A stretch of DNA of 64,000 bases from Protopterus annectens (GCF_019279795.1 NC_056744.1:902082404-902146403); one strand, 5' to 3'; positions 1 to 13,170 are shown, counted from the first letter of the stretch. Numbers and translations are program-made. The notes: generated by a model from the letters alone, not told the origin.

Positions 1-1347
<1,347 letters not shown>

Positions 1348-1374
1348 CTCCAAATGTGGACAAGAATTAGATGT

Positions 1375-1570
1375 TAGAGAGCAGCCAGGCAGTAAAAAAC
1401 AATACTTTATTCTAGTGCCTTGGTGTCACCACCTTCTTGGAATACAAACAGGTACCCATAACACTTCACCTTTATACAGCTCACTTACAAATTACAATCC
1501 AATCACAAATGACATCCAATTAAGCAATTAAAAACTCACCGCTTAAAGCAGGCAGTTCCAGTTTAGTACA
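1375..1570 (-). other. Possible LTR-like block (TATA and polyadenylation signal)
   Basis: On the minus strand a TATA-like gctgtataaagg (1469-1480) is followed about 60-70 bp later by aataaa (1406-1411), then a T-rich stretch. This spacing resembles the promoter/R region of a solo LTR. No second LTR, primer-binding site or internal coding region is visible, and the ends are not defined. This is weak and based only on the arrangement. Confidence 0.2.
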
Positions 1571-1834
1571 TTATTGTATAAGGAATGTATTTATATTTTA
1601 AAATACAAAACATTGGTCCCTAAGGTGCTGAATATTGAACTTTTTACAGATCTGGAGAAAGAGGGAGAAAACAGCCACAGACTGACTATGATCTCTGTGT
1701 GCTCTTAAGGGAAACTGCATTTTACTGTGTGTGTACTTGTCATCCTCCCATTGTGTACATCCCACACTGTTGCCAGTGGTGAGAATTGAAGTTCCTTGAT
1801 TACTGGGCCAGTGCAGAGGAATCACAGAGACAAA

Positions 1835-4092
1835 CTTAGGTTCATGCTGCTTGGAGTTTAAACACAAAACTGCACTCCCTGGAAGCACTCCTAACCTTAG
1901 AGGATGCTGACATCTGTGCAGTTACCGAGACATGGTTCAAAGCCACTGAGAGCACCCTGGCTTTGCAAGGCTACAATGCCTTCCACACATTCAGACCTCA
2001 AAATAAGCATGAAGGAACAAAAGGCAGAGGTGTATCCATCCTCATTAAATACAAATATACTTTGTGACTGGTCAAACAGCAGGACTCTCTTGAACTACTC
2101 CATGTCCAATTAACTTTTGGGAAAGTACCATACCACACCATTGTTAGCAATAGATCCCCCACCATGAACCAGTATAGGCACACCACCTACCACAGCTTAC
2201 TGGAATCCCTTGCCATACAGCCCAACACCTTAATCATGGGAGATTTCAACTATTCTTCCATAGACTGGGGGACATACATGAGTAAAAACATGCTTGCCCA
2301 GAGGTTCCTGAACTTTGTTAACACAAATGCTCTGGAACAGATAGTCTGCACCCCACTAGGGGCTCTAATGTTCTGGACACAGTCCTCACCAACATGGGGT
2401 GTTCACTGTACTTCCCAATGCATGATGCCCTCCCTGGTTAGGTCAGCCCACAAATCAGTCTTGTTTGAAGTAACTACTGAACTGACTTCCTCACAGGAAC
2501 AAAAATGATAAAAAAACTTTACCAAAGCTAACTACAGCCTACTAAGCAATTGTATCAAAAGCTTCATAGCACCTGCATTCACAGCATCAATGATGACTAT
2601 GCAGAAGTGTATGCAAATGCCCTGTACAGACTCTTAAGTGACTGTATAAATTCTGCTGTACCTGACCGGATCAAAACCAGGACGTGCCATAAAAACAAGC
2701 CACCATGGTGGACTTATGGTGGACTTCAAGTATAAACAGATTAAATAACAAGAGGAATAAACTGTTGTCCACAAACAAGAGGGGTATCACTGTGCAGAGG
2801 ATGAGTTCCCTCATAAGCCTAAACAAGAAAATCAGAAATCTTGTAAAGTCTTCTAAAGCAAATTACAAAACTAAAATCGCATCCCTAGCCAAGGATAATC
2901 ATAAGGTATTTTTTAACTACATCCAAAGTCTAAAAGGAAATGCCCAGCTATGTGCTGAACCGGTTGTAAATGGGATCATTCATACTACACCAGAAGACAT
3001 CACCAACCTGGTAGCTGACAGATTCAGTGCAAACTTCACCCCCCTATCCCCACCTACCATATCCCAAATATACCTGTCACCAGCTCTCTGCTTAGTATCT
3101 CAGGAGAACAATTGCCAAGGCCAAAAACATGGCCTCAGTAGGACCAGAAAATATTCCAGGTTGTTTACTAAACAATCTAAAACAAGACTAGTGGACCCAC
3201 GTGGCTTTCTCTTTAATCATAGCTTGAGAAGTGTCTATGTTCTTGCAGAATGGAGAACAGCAACAGTAATTCCCCTGCACAAAGGGGGACCATCAACTGA
3301 CCCTAGGAACTACAGACTCATAAGTCTAGCCAGCATCATCTGCAAGGCCATGGAAAGAATTATCATCAACCTTATCAACAAGGACATAGGTGACATCCAA
3401 ACTCTGGACCAACCTAGTTTGGCTTTGTTATGGGTAGATCATGCTTATTAAACCTGGTGGACTTTTTTTAATGTCACCAAAGCCTTGGATGAAGATAAGA
3501 CAATGCACACAGCCTATCTCAACCTTGCCAAGGCTTTCAACACAATTCCCCACTCTGGCATCATTGAGAAACTCTCCCAGATAGGATTAACCCTTATGTT
3601 AATAGATGGGTAGCCAAACTGCTCACTGACAGAACGCACTCTGTCAAAATCGGTGACTCCACGTCCACCAGTAGGCCAATCACCAGTGGAGTACCACACC
3701 AGTCTGTGCTGGGCCCCTTACTGTTTGGCATCTATTTCTCAGAAATACAGGCCAAAGTAGATAGCATTCTGGCTCACCAAGTTCTCTGATGATTGCAAAC
3801 TGGGAGCAATCATTGAGTCCACCAACAATCTCAACATATTACAAGAAGGGCTAAGGCAAACAAATGATTGGTGCCAAAGCCATGGTCTAAAACTAAATGC
3901 AAAAATGCATTATTATTCCCTTTGGCAAAATAGAATTCCCTACAACTTAGAATATTGACAGCACCCCACCCCCCATGTTCCAATCCAGTGGTGTGAGAAC
4001 TGGAAACACAGGTTAATAGCAATCTGAACTTTGAACACCAAGCTTCCTCAGTGGTAAGGAAAGCCTTCTACATCGCACACCTAGTTGCTCAG
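1835..4092 (+). mobile_element. CR1-family LINE copy A (decayed, EN + RT)
   Basis: Fragment of a CR1-type non-LTR retrotransposon. The endonuclease part begins near 1895 with a frame reading DICAVTETWFKATES, the same block as in copy E at 63110. It continues with MGDFNYSSIDW near 2235. The palm follows with WRTATVIPLHKGG (about 3250), a GVPxxSVLGPLLFGIYFSE block (about 3690) and FSDDCKLGAI (about 3785), where the usual FADD has become FSDD. Many stops and frameshifts break the frame, so it is dead. It has no 3' tail: at 4092, just after the VVRKAFYIAHL block, the sequence switches into the endonuclease of copy B. Confidence 0.9.
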
Positions 4093-4964
4093 CATAATGC
4101 ATCCGAGGTTATCCAAGTGCAACTAACTCTGGGCAAAACTGCAATCCAAATTGTAGCTTGCTACAGATCCCCCACCATGCCCCAGGATTCCCACTCCTTT
4201 TTTCTTGATGTACTGGAAAATATTAGGGTTCAAACACCCTAATAATGGGCGACTTCAACTACCCTACCATTAACTGGGAAAACTACTCGTGTACCAACTC
4301 CTTAGCTCAACGCTTTTTGGAATTCATAAACTCCAATGACCTGGATCAACTTATCCACACCCCCACCAGGGGCAACAATATCCTAGACCTAGTCATTACC
4401 AACATGAGTGACCGGTGTTCTACACCTGAAGTCAACTCCTCATTGGTCCGTTCCGACCATAACCTAATCACTCTTAATATCCACATCCCACCCCCCATTA
4501 AGGAAACCACGGTAAAAAGTTTCTCCAAAGCCAACTTCATGCTTCTTAAGACAGAAGTGGTGAACTTCATGACACCCATGCAGATGGACAATACAGTTAC
4601 AACTGCTGAATCCTACACAAATGCACTCTATAAGCACTTACATGAGTGCATGGATTGTGCTATCCAAAACAGAACCAAGACGCTATCCTCCAAAAAAAGG
4701 AAGCCAATCTGGTGGTCCCCTGCCATAAACAAACTGTACAACAGAAGGAAGAAACTGTTGCAAAAGAGAGTAAAATCCCATGAGCGGAGGAGCTCCCTGG
4801 TCAGCCTCAGTAAGAAGCTGAGATCCCTTATAAGATCCTCCAAAGCTAGCTACGAAAACAAAATCGCCACTAATTCAAGGACAACCACAAAGCATTCTAT
4901 AGCTATGTCAAGAATCTTGATGGCAACACCCAGATCTGCTCTTAGTTACAGCACAAAGGCATGA
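4093..4964 (+). pseudogene. CR1 copy B endonuclease domain and linker
   Basis: AP-type (exonuclease III-like) endonuclease that nicks target DNA to prime reverse transcription. The visible motifs are MGDFNYPTINWENY at the start of the frame at 4245, LAQRFLEFIN, NILDLVITNM, and the C-terminal SLVRSDHNLITL with the catalytic SDH. The basic linker WWSPAINKLYNRRKKLL follows. The frame ends at 4964 after shifting near 4875; the ancestral reading continues in another frame (KDNHKAFYSYVKNLDG). The N-terminal catalytic segment (TETWF) is missing because the copy is truncated, so this domain cannot be active. Confidence 0.88.
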
Positions 4965-5100
4965 AAATTACAGAACCAACTGATATTGCCAACATCCTGG
5001 CAGATAGGTTCAGTGCTAACTTTACCACCCACCCCCTAAAGGGCCCATATCTATAGAGGAAGAATGCAGAGTCCCTGTAATCACAACTACGTAGGTAAAA

Positions 5101-6633
5101 GCTGCACTCTCTAAAGCCAAAAACACAGCATCCATGGGACTGGACAACATCCCAGGCTGCGTTTTACACGAACTTCAGAACAAACTGGCTCCCCACTTAA
5201 GCACCATGTTCAATAATAGCCTCACATCAGGCATTGTGCCTACTGAATGGCACACAGCAACAGTTATCCCACTCCACAAAGGGGGTGCCACCACTGATCC
5301 CGGGAACTATCGACCTATTAGCCTGATGAGCCTGGTCTGCAGGGCCATGGAACGTATCATCATGGAACTCATAAACAAAGACATTGGTAACCTCCAAACT
5401 CTGGATCCCACCCAGTTCGGGTTTGTGAATGGCAGATCATGTCTCCTGAACCTGATTGACTTCTTTGAGGCAGTCACCAAAGCCGTAGATGAAGGTAAGG
5501 TGGTTCACACAGCCTATCTTGACCTAGCCAATGCTTTCAGCACCATCCTCCATTCTGGAATTATAGCTAAACTCACTAAACTAGGTATAAATCCCTACAT
5601 CACAAGATGGGTTGCCTACTGGCTCACTGACAGAACCCACACTGTAAAAGTTGCAGACTCCAAATCTGACCTCAAAGCAGTGACAAGTGGAGTACCACAG
5701 GGTTCCATCCTGGGACCTCTCCTGTTTGGTATCTACTTCTCTGAAGTACAGGCTAACACAGAAGGCCTCTGGCTAACAAAGTTCGCAGATGACTGCAAAC
5801 TAGGAGCCATAGTCAAGTCCCCAAATGATGTGGACATCCTACAGAAGGGCCTCGCTGAGACAGATGCCTGGTGTCAGAGCCATGGCCTCAAGCTCAATGC
5901 CAAAAAGTGCTGTGTCATCCCCTATGGTAAAAACTCTGTACCCATGAACTACCACATAGGCAGCAATCTACTTAACACCGAATGTGTGATAAGAGACCTT
6001 GGGACCCAGGTGGACAGTAGTCTCTCCTTTGATAGTCACATCGCCACAGTAGTCAGGAAGTCCTTCTATGTGGCACACCTTATCATATGAGGGTTCTCAT
6101 CCAGGAAAAAAGAGGTCATTGTTCCCCTCTACTCGACACTCATTAGATCCATTATAGAGTACAATGCCCCTTTTGGAATGTACCTCACAAGACATCTGCA
6201 GCAGCTGGAAAGGCCACAGAAGTGCCTCACAAACAGGATTACTGGCCTCAAACAAATGCCATACACTGACCTCCTCAAAGAACTCCAGCTTTACTCCGTA
6301 GCATATCGCCTACTCTGAGGTGATCTCTGCCTAACATATAAAGCTATGCCAAACCCAGAGCTGTTGGACATGCTACACCTAAAGAAATCCCAATCCCTCC
6401 GAGCTTCACGGTCTAGGGACCTAAACCTTGTCACCACAATAAACAGGACATGCTGGAGGGATAGATTCCTATCCCAAAGACTTCCCATACTCTGGAACAG
6501 GCTACCCATCTATGTCAAGCAAAGTTCTTCATTAGCACTCTTCAAGAAAAATCTTGATGAGTGGATAGGAAATAGAAAATACACCCTGGGGATCACTTCT
6601 GTGTCTTTGCTCAACAGTGGCACAGGAAAATAA
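5101..6633 (+). pseudogene. CR1 copy B reverse transcriptase and C-terminal region
   Basis: Open from 5134 to 6090 (318 aa), then continuing in the same frame through two TGA stops (6088-6090 and about 6316-6318) to 6633. Palm motifs in order: EWHTATVIPLHKGG, NYRPISL, QFGFVNGRSC, AYLDLANAF (motif A, about 5512), TSGVPQGSILGPLLF, and FADDCKLGAI (catalytic FADD, 5782-5793). Beyond the palm are the RDLGTQVDSSLSF block and the C-terminal WNRLPIYVKQSSS block. Both late TGAs can be explained by an arginine CGA codon decaying at CpG. Function when intact: target-primed reverse transcription. Confidence 0.92.
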
Positions 6634-6715
6634 CTTTCTTGGGTGGCATAAGCCAGGGAACCTTGTTGGCTAGGCTTACTTGGGCCGATAGCCTAGTACC
6701 TACCTATGAACCTTA

Positions 6716-7400
6716 TAAGCAAGGGCATAGCATCCAGGTCAAGGGATTTTATAACTCCACTGTACTCAACCATCATCAAATACAAATAGATGATAACGCG
6801 CCCTTTTCTATGTACCTCACCAGACACCTGCAGCAGTTGGAGAGACCTCAGAGGGTTCTCACTAAAAAATACAGGGACTCCAAACCATGAACTACTTGGA
6901 CAGGATGAAAACCCTGTCACTTTAGTCTGTATCATACAGGCTGCTGAGAGGTGACTTGTACCTGGCCTGTAGGGCAATCTCAAACCCTACCCTAATAGAA
7001 ATGCTGCACATTCACAAGTCAAATGGCATAAGAGTCACTCGCTCTATAGATCTGAACCTAGCTTGTGACATTAACAGAACATGCTGGAGAGACACATATG
7101 TCTTCCAGAGATTGCCGCTTCTCTGAAATAGACTTCCTATTCATGTAAAACAGAGCTCCTCACTGAACCTATTCAAATACAACCTGGATAATTGGATGGT
7201 AGACCACAAGTTTTCCCCTGGGGTGGCACCGATGTCCCTCATGGATAGGGGTAGCTGGCGTTTATCACAGACCTGCTCTGTTCATAAATTCATTGTGTGA
7301 ACTACCCGAAAAGAACAAATGGGGATTCTTGGGATTAACATGGCTAGGCTGATAAAGGCTCTAGGGCCACTAGCCTAGTAACCTTCTATGAACATATGGC
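6716..7400 (+). mobile_element. CR1-family LINE copy C (3' fragment)
   Basis: Same order as the end of copy B: a MYLTRHLQQLERPQ block (about 6810), a LLRGDLYLACRAI block (about 6940), a NRTCWRD-like block (about 7075) and the final basic segment, followed by the tail with tagcctagtaaccttctatgaac near 7370-7392. It starts inside the C-terminal region, as 5'-truncated copies do. Several stops; non-functional. Confidence 0.85.
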
Positions 7401-8157
7401 AACACCTCTAAAAAGTCAAGGATCTGGAAATGCATGCAGATAGTAACCTAGCCTTTGAAAACATGTGTCCAAGGTAGTAAGAAAATATGTCTGTGTTGCT
7501 CAACTTGTAACCAAAGGCATGGCATCTAGGTCCAGCGAGGTCATCATACCATTGTACTCTGCCCTCATCTGACCCATTATAGATTATAGTGTTCCCTTCA
7601 TTATGTGTTTGACTAGACACATGCAGCAACTGGAACATCCTGAAATGTTCCTTACAAAAAGAATATAAGGACTAAACAGAAGGTCCTACACTGATTGCCT
7701 CATATCCCTGTCTCTTTATTTGGTATCATACAGACTTGTGAGAGGTGATCTTTGCCTGGCATACAAGGCATCCCTAAACTCTGTTTTGATGAACCTTTTA
7801 CACCTCTGCAAAACAAACAACATCAGAACTACTAGATTAAAAGACATAAATTTTGCTTGCCACATAAATAGGACATATTGGAAAGACAAAATTGTTTCTT
7901 AGAGAATTCCCATTCTCTGGAACAGCCTTCCCATTGATGTGAAGTAGAATTCATCCCTATCCTTATTAAATGCAACTTGGACTAATGGATGGGTAATTGG
8001 AAATGCACTCCTGGTCTAGTACCAATGTTTCTAATGGAAATAGGCAGTCATTAGTTCACCCCCTATATAAATCAAATTTGTGAGTCACATTTGGGTTGCA
8101 TGGCTCAGCTTATAAGGGCCCTCATGGTTGTTCTCCTAGGATACACATATGAAGCGA
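7401..8157 (+). mobile_element. CR1-family LINE copy D (3' fragment)
   Basis: Repeats the CR1 C-terminal region: a VVRKYVCVAQLVTKGMASRS-like block (about 7470), a THMQQLEHPE block (about 7618), YRLVRGDLCLAYKASLN (about 7732) and NRTYWKDKIVS (about 7868). It ends in a diverged tail near 8090-8150. It begins slightly further upstream in the protein than copy C. Broken by stops. Confidence 0.82.
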
Positions 8158-8745
8158 TAAACTAATTTTATAAAAAACTGACGTTAGAAAAAGAGAAATG
8201 CAAAATTCAGGAAGCAAAAAAAATTGTAATGACTATCATCACATAATATGAAGATTGCTATTAAATTAATCACTTTAGATCAATTTTGTATATATACACT
8301 TATAAGAAACAGTTCTGCTAGCCTTTCTTGGGAAATGAGGGTTGCAGAATTATGAGTGCTGTAGAGACCATTAATTGCTTAGCTGTTTGAGATGAAGTTA
8401 AATCTACCAAAATATAATTAAATAAAAAAAAATAGTTCTGGATAAAAATTTGCATCTTTATCAGTCACTTTGTTAGCCTGTGGATATGACCACTAGCTAT
8501 CTATTATAACTATTTCCTATCCCTTATAATGCAACCAAGAATTTTAATGCAAATTCCCCATCATAGGAAATCTGTTTTTGCAATAATGTAGATCCCTTAA
8601 ATGCTGTGATAAATTGAAAAATTCTTTAAATAAATATGAAGCCTAGGGCAATGCTAAAAAAAATCCTTCAATTTAAACTTAATTTTGGCTTCAGACTTAT
8701 GAAGCAATGAATAACACAGCATTCGACAAACTTTCTTAAAATAGC
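8158..8745. other. No recognised feature
   Basis: AT-rich sequence without a convincing reading frame or repeat. Confidence 0.5.
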
Positions 8746-9433
8746 TGCTAAACCACTAGCCTATATTTAGAATCTGTCCCTTACCACATCCATTATCCCA
8801 TCACTATTCAAATACAGTCTGATAATCTCCGTATCCCCCAAAACACCTCCCTACTTCCCTCAGTGAATACTGCCCCATCTCCATCCTTTATTTAATAACA
8901 AACCCTTCAAAAAACTGCTATAGCTGTTTGAGTACCTTCACCGATATGACTCCCAACATGGATTTTGTAAGACATGATACAGTTACTGAAATTTAAGAAG
9001 TCACTAGCCACTTCTATTTTTACTGTGGAAACTAGATGTCTAACAGAAACCATATTTCTTGATTTAAGTCACGCATTTGAAAGGGTCAGTGACAGTATAC
9101 TTGTGCAAAACAAAAGCTGGAATTTATTGAGAACCCATTAAATTGGTTCAAAATTATTTAACAGAAAGAACAGTCATAGTCCAAACATGGAAATAGAAAC
9201 AGAAGGTACTTCATATGCAGATTTACTACAGGGGTCAGTATTCAGGCCCATATTATTTTCACTCTGTATAAATATCAATGAAAAATTATTCCAAGTCAAT
9301 ATCACTATTTATGCAGATAACATAATTCTGTATAAATCTGACCCCAGTCACTGAAATATAAACTATCTGCCAAATTTCATTAGTTTACTCCGTTGCTGTT
9401 TTGAAAGCTACTGCAAGCAAATGTAGAATAAAA

Positions 9434-9888
9434 TGGTTTACTATCAATTGTGTGAACGACAAGCTGTCAGGTATGCTGCCGAAAATCAGATTGTTGTTTG
9501 CACAATGTCAAGTGTATGAGTTGTCGAACACACTTATGCAAATGCAGTAGTGCAGTTGCATAAGTGTGTTCGACAAACTGTATGGAGATCGCGGTACAGT
9601 GGGGATTGGAAATTCATCCATATCCCCACTGTAGTACAATCTCGGAGTTGGAATATATTATAAGCAGGGGGTGTGGGGGGCACATGATATGTTGTATAGA
9701 AGTTTGATTTACATCAGCTCCTATACGGATATCATGTGATGTTTTTAGTGACAATGTCAACTCAAATGTGCAGATCATTTGGGGTTGACATTGTGTAGGA
9801 GTGGAGATTCCAGGTTCGGTGGTTTATTTCAGTATTATGAATGGCAAATGTTTTGCCTTTCGCAGTATTGATAGTAAATCGAAAAAAA
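9434..9888. mobile_element. Multi-hairpin miniature inverted-repeat transposon
   Basis: Starts ggtttactatcaattgtg and ends with the near-complement gtattgatagtaaatcg, giving terminal inverted repeats of about 18-28 bp. It lies inside the coding region of an L2-like LINE, which resumes on the other side. Inside are four successive hairpins: 9521-9576, about 9586-9645, 9681-9738 and 9750-9795. No transposase. The terminal sequence recurs at 48957. Superfamily not determined. Confidence 0.75.
9521..9576. repeat. Perfect 21-bp inverted repeat (hairpin)
   Basis: Arms 9521-9541 and 9556-9576 are exact complements (beginning ttgtcgaacacac) with a 14-nt loop. It is the first of the four hairpins in the MITE. 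It is too well matched to be chance and is not a terminator context in a vertebrate genome. Confidence 0.93.
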
Positions 9889-10639
9889 ACAAAAACATGT
9901 TCTGCAAAACATAAAATCAGTAGACAAACCTTTTGCAATAAAAGCTATCAGCAATGCTCACATAAACCCAGTAAATCAATATACATATCAAGGCCTTATT
10001 CTAGACTGTAACATATATTTTAAAATACAGACTGAGGTCGTTACAGACTACACTGTTCTAATCATTGCACTTCTGAAACCCATACAGCCATATCTACAAA
10101 TGTCTTAATACTCCAACAAAATACACTGTTTCATTAGTCTCTGAATGTTCAACACATAGCACCTGTCATCTCCAGACCACTTTAAACAGCATCTGCACTT
10201 CCATTAATCTCTCTCCACAGGTATTTAGTCTCTCCACAATTAGAGAACTACTGAATTACCCTACAGAAAGACATCTGCCTGCTGTTCATAGCATGCCCTG
10301 CTCTCCTTTTCCCAACACCCTTACCTTTGAAATCTAAAACAGAGATATCTGCTTAACATACAACTGATCCATGAAAAACATTAAAAAGACAAAGTAAACA
10401 TCATAAACTCCTATTAGTAAGTGGAAACCAGGACAGCAATACTGTCATATCACAACCTTTATTTCAGAATCACTGCATGTGGAAAAAAAAACTTCTCTAA
10501 AATATTCCTGTCCAGTTGGAATAGACTCCCTTCCAAAGTTAGGGAAATATCTATCTACAAAAAAATTCCTGGAAAAAAATTACTGCCCCTGAAAGATTCT
10601 TACAAATGTATCTCCAGAATCCATAGCTGAGCACCACCA

Positions 10640-11206
10640 ACTTATCAATTCTACTGCTTGTTCACCTATAAATTCTGTGGAACAATAAATCCAACTTTTG
10701 CAAATGTGTAAATAAAGAATAACACTATGTATTTATCACAACTAAAACTAGTACAGACTCTTTTAGATCTTCATTTCTCTTTATAACTGACTTCCATGCA
10801 ACAATGCATCTTTTTTGCCATTGATGCTCATATTGTTACTGAAACAATTTGTCATCTGATTTCAAAACTGAATGTAAATAACAAAACAGTCTTACACTGT
10901 GCAATAAGTCCTTGTAAAAGGATTATCATACCTTAAAAATGAGAAATAGCAACTAGTGTGTGTGTTCCTTTAAAATAATTTATTTGTTTAAACTTTTTGT
11001 TGAGAAAAATGTGATGGACTGTCACTGAGAGTGATTTTTAAAAGTTGTTTTGTTGACAAAACTGTGATGTACTTTCACTGATTATGATTTTTGTAATTGC
11101 ATCCAGGATGTGTTTGAAAATGGTCTCAGAATCAGTCCACCTACCTAATTAACAAAGAATAAATACTCTTGCAAACTGACTAAATAATGTACTCAATGAC
11201 CCAATT
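10640..11206. other. No gene; one short tandem duplication
   Basis: AT-rich. The only structure is a 53-bp unit beginning ttttgttga at 10995, repeated at 11048 with several substitutions (cactgagagtgattttt against cactgattatgattttt). Confidence 0.5.
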
Positions 11207-11223
11207 AAATCTACTTGTATATT

Positions 11224-11460
11224 GTTGGTTGTGTCTTTCGGCTTATCCCGGCCAGGGGTCGCCACAGCGGAACTCCGGTCCGCTAATGTTTGGTAGTTGA
11301 TTTTTACATGCTGAGTTACCAGCCCTGATGCACAACCTTCAACTAAGGCATGCCCATTCACGCATGCCTCCACACAGAAGACGCTCTAGCTGAGAATCGA
11401 ACGTGACAATGTCTTGCTGTGAGGCGACAACGCAACCGCAGCACCACTACCGTGGGTCAA
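11224..11460 (-). mobile_element. tRNA-headed SINE with RTE-like 3' tail and 17-bp target-site duplication
   Basis: Flanked by identical copies of aaatctacttgtatatt at 11207-11223 and 11461-11477. Read on the minus strand it begins with a tRNA-like head (ggttgcgttgtcgcctcac, then a box-B-like gttcgattctc). It ends with gtggcgacccctggccgg and agccgaaagac, which parallels the end of the RTE LINE at 52400-52435. The head matches the SINE at 16859. Non-autonomous; RNA polymerase III transcription and LINE-dependent mobilisation are known for this class and inferred here. Confidence 0.85.
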
Positions 11461-11599
11461 AAATCTACTTGTATATTACCATTGACTATTACAGTATTAA
11501 TTGCTTTGTCATTTATGATTATATAGCTGTGTGGTACAAATACACAATATGATTTAGCCAGGAAAAACAAACTTTTGGTAAAATACTCAATTAGATTTA

Positions 11600-12960
11600 C
11601 AAGCTCAAATCCAAGTTTATTTAAGTGCCAAACTCAAGTACTGTACAAGTAATTAAAAAGTAAAAACAAATAAAATAAATTACAAGTAAAATTACTAAAC
11701 AAACAAATTAGATACAAGGATAAAACCAAACAGCATAACACTATATAAGTGTTGTAAATAGAATGGCATAGCACTATTGGTAAAATAAAATATACAAAAG
11801 CCAGTTGAAATAAATGGGTCTTAAAAGAAAGGAGCAGATCCCAATAGTATCGACCATGGTAAGTAATTGAATATATCCTAGAAGAGTCAAGTCATATTGC
11901 TGAAATCACAAACAATCACTGGGAGAAAGAACATAGTCACTGAGATGGCTGATAGCACCTCAGGATGTTCTGTAGACAGGGAACCCAAACCATGAAGTCC
12001 AAGATACACCAGAAGCTAAGTTTAGAGTTTAATGCTGCCTGAGAGGAAGCCAGTGAAGTTCACACAATACCAGTATAATATAATCATACTTAGAAAGCCA
12101 CATACAAAATTGGGCAGACAAGATTTCCCAGGCTGCAGGAGGTCCAGTTCAAATCTGGAAGCATGAAGTACAGAGGGTTAAGTCAGTCCATCCAGGATGA
12201 AACAACAGCATGCACCATAACAGAGAGAGACATCAGCAGGTGGTATAAAGTGGTTGATGAGAGTGATGCTTCTCAGATGGAAACAAAAGGACTTCACAAC
12301 AACCAAACTCCAGTTCCTTAAAGATATTTATGTCAGTAATTACTACAAGTGCCACACCTTCAAGAAAATCAGAAATTTGTCACCATAATAGTTGACATCA
12401 ATAGACAATATCAGTGCTGACACATCCCTGAGGGTAGAGTAAATTATCATTGCAACAGATTTAGTGGTGTTGGATTAAGGCCATATTTGCAATTATCCAT
12501 GAGAGGATGCATTCAAAGTCCTCTGAGAGTTGAATAGAAGCCAGCCCAGATTTCTGACAGAATGAAAGATACAGTTGTGTGTCATAAATGTAGCAGTCAT
12601 ACTGCTAACCATTTACACATATAATTTTCTACAGGAAGCATATGAACAAGTGAACAATAAAGGGCCCAGGCACAACCCTGTGAGACTCTGCAATGAAAAG
12701 GACTGTGATGTTTGGGTGTTAACTCTGTGGACAAGAGATCTAAAAGGAGCAAAGCTGAATAATGATATTGATCCCTTGATAAAAACATGCTGCTCAAACA
12801 CTCTGCCTGGAGTCATCTCAATACTGTGCCTGTCTGGAAACCCTAAGAAAAATGAATGTCGACGTTATTATCTCTCAGATAATATTGCAGCTGAAGATAT
12901 ACTACATTCTCTAGAACTTTGCTTACAGCGAGGAGATCTGAGATAATCCATTATTGTCCT
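11600..12960 (-). mobile_element. L2-clade LINE fragment (RT and C-terminus), decayed
   Basis: On the minus strand the palm appears as ALLLLDLLS (motif A region, about 12750), a RVSQGCA-LGPLLF-like block split between two frames (about 12680), an HMLPVEN block, and DTQLYLSF, the remnant of YADDTQLY (about 12565). Downstream is a LCELHWLPLRQ block (about 12050), the ILxxLHWLPV motif typical of L2. The end near 11600 has the usual AT-rich tail after a short LFQLAF-like block. Frames change repeatedly; inactive. Confidence 0.75.
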
Positions 12961-13009
12961 GGTCAACATGGCAAGACCTGCCTTTTTGATAACAGGAGCA
13001 ATCAAAGCC

Positions 13010-13170
13010 TTCTTTAAAAGCATTGGAAATGCCTTATTGCTTAGGGGACTGAATGGAAAGATGATGAAATCAGGATCCTGAATAGAGAGACAATGATGAC
13101 ATCAGAGATTTGAATGAAAGGTGATGAAATCTGGGGCCTGAATGGAGAGATGAAATCAACAAGAAAAACA
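13010..13170. repeat. Short degenerate tandem repeat, unit about 53 bp
   Basis: Three phrases of the form ctgaatggaaagatgatgaaatc / tgaatgaaaggtgatgaaatc / ctgaatggagagatgaaatc follow each other with imperfect spacing. Confidence 0.6.

Larger units (their letters stand above)
4093..6715 (+). mobile_element. CR1-family LINE copy B (5'-truncated, nearly complete EN-RT plus 3' tail)
   Basis: The most complete CR1 copy wholly inside the window. It begins inside the endonuclease (VQLTLGKTAIQIVACYR, matching copy E near 63320), runs through the endonuclease, reverse transcriptase and C-terminal region, and ends in the family 3' tail (tagcctagtacctacctatgaac, about 6689-6711). Joined directly to copy A upstream and copy C downstream, all in the same orientation. 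Inactivated by at least one frameshift near 4875 and several stops, two of them TGA. Clade assignment rests on the FADD palm order and on the endonuclease and C-terminal blocks known from CR1 elements. Confidence 0.92.
8750..10630 (+). mobile_element. Decayed L2-like LINE (RT remnant), split by a MITE
   Basis: A palm is still readable in pieces: FLDLSHAFERVSDS (motif A, about 9055), LLQGSVFRPILFSLCININ (about 9215) and IYADNIILYKSDPS (YADD changed to YADN, about 9310). After the insertion at 9434-9888 come a YQGLILDCNIYFK block (about 9985) and the C-terminal FSKIFLSSWNRLPSKVREIS (about 10490). This order is that of L2/CR1-superfamily elements. The subfamily differs from copies A-E: YADN rather than FADD, with different flanking residues. 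Stops and frameshifts throughout. Confidence 0.7.

Noticed and set aside
1598..1888. 96-aa minus-strand frame before CR1 copy A
   Set aside because: No motif recognised; partly overlaps the CR1 start on the other strand.
12575..12946. 123-aa plus-strand ORF considered as a host exon
   Set aside because: The minus strand of the same stretch carries L2 palm blocks, so the ORF is a shadow of a LINE.
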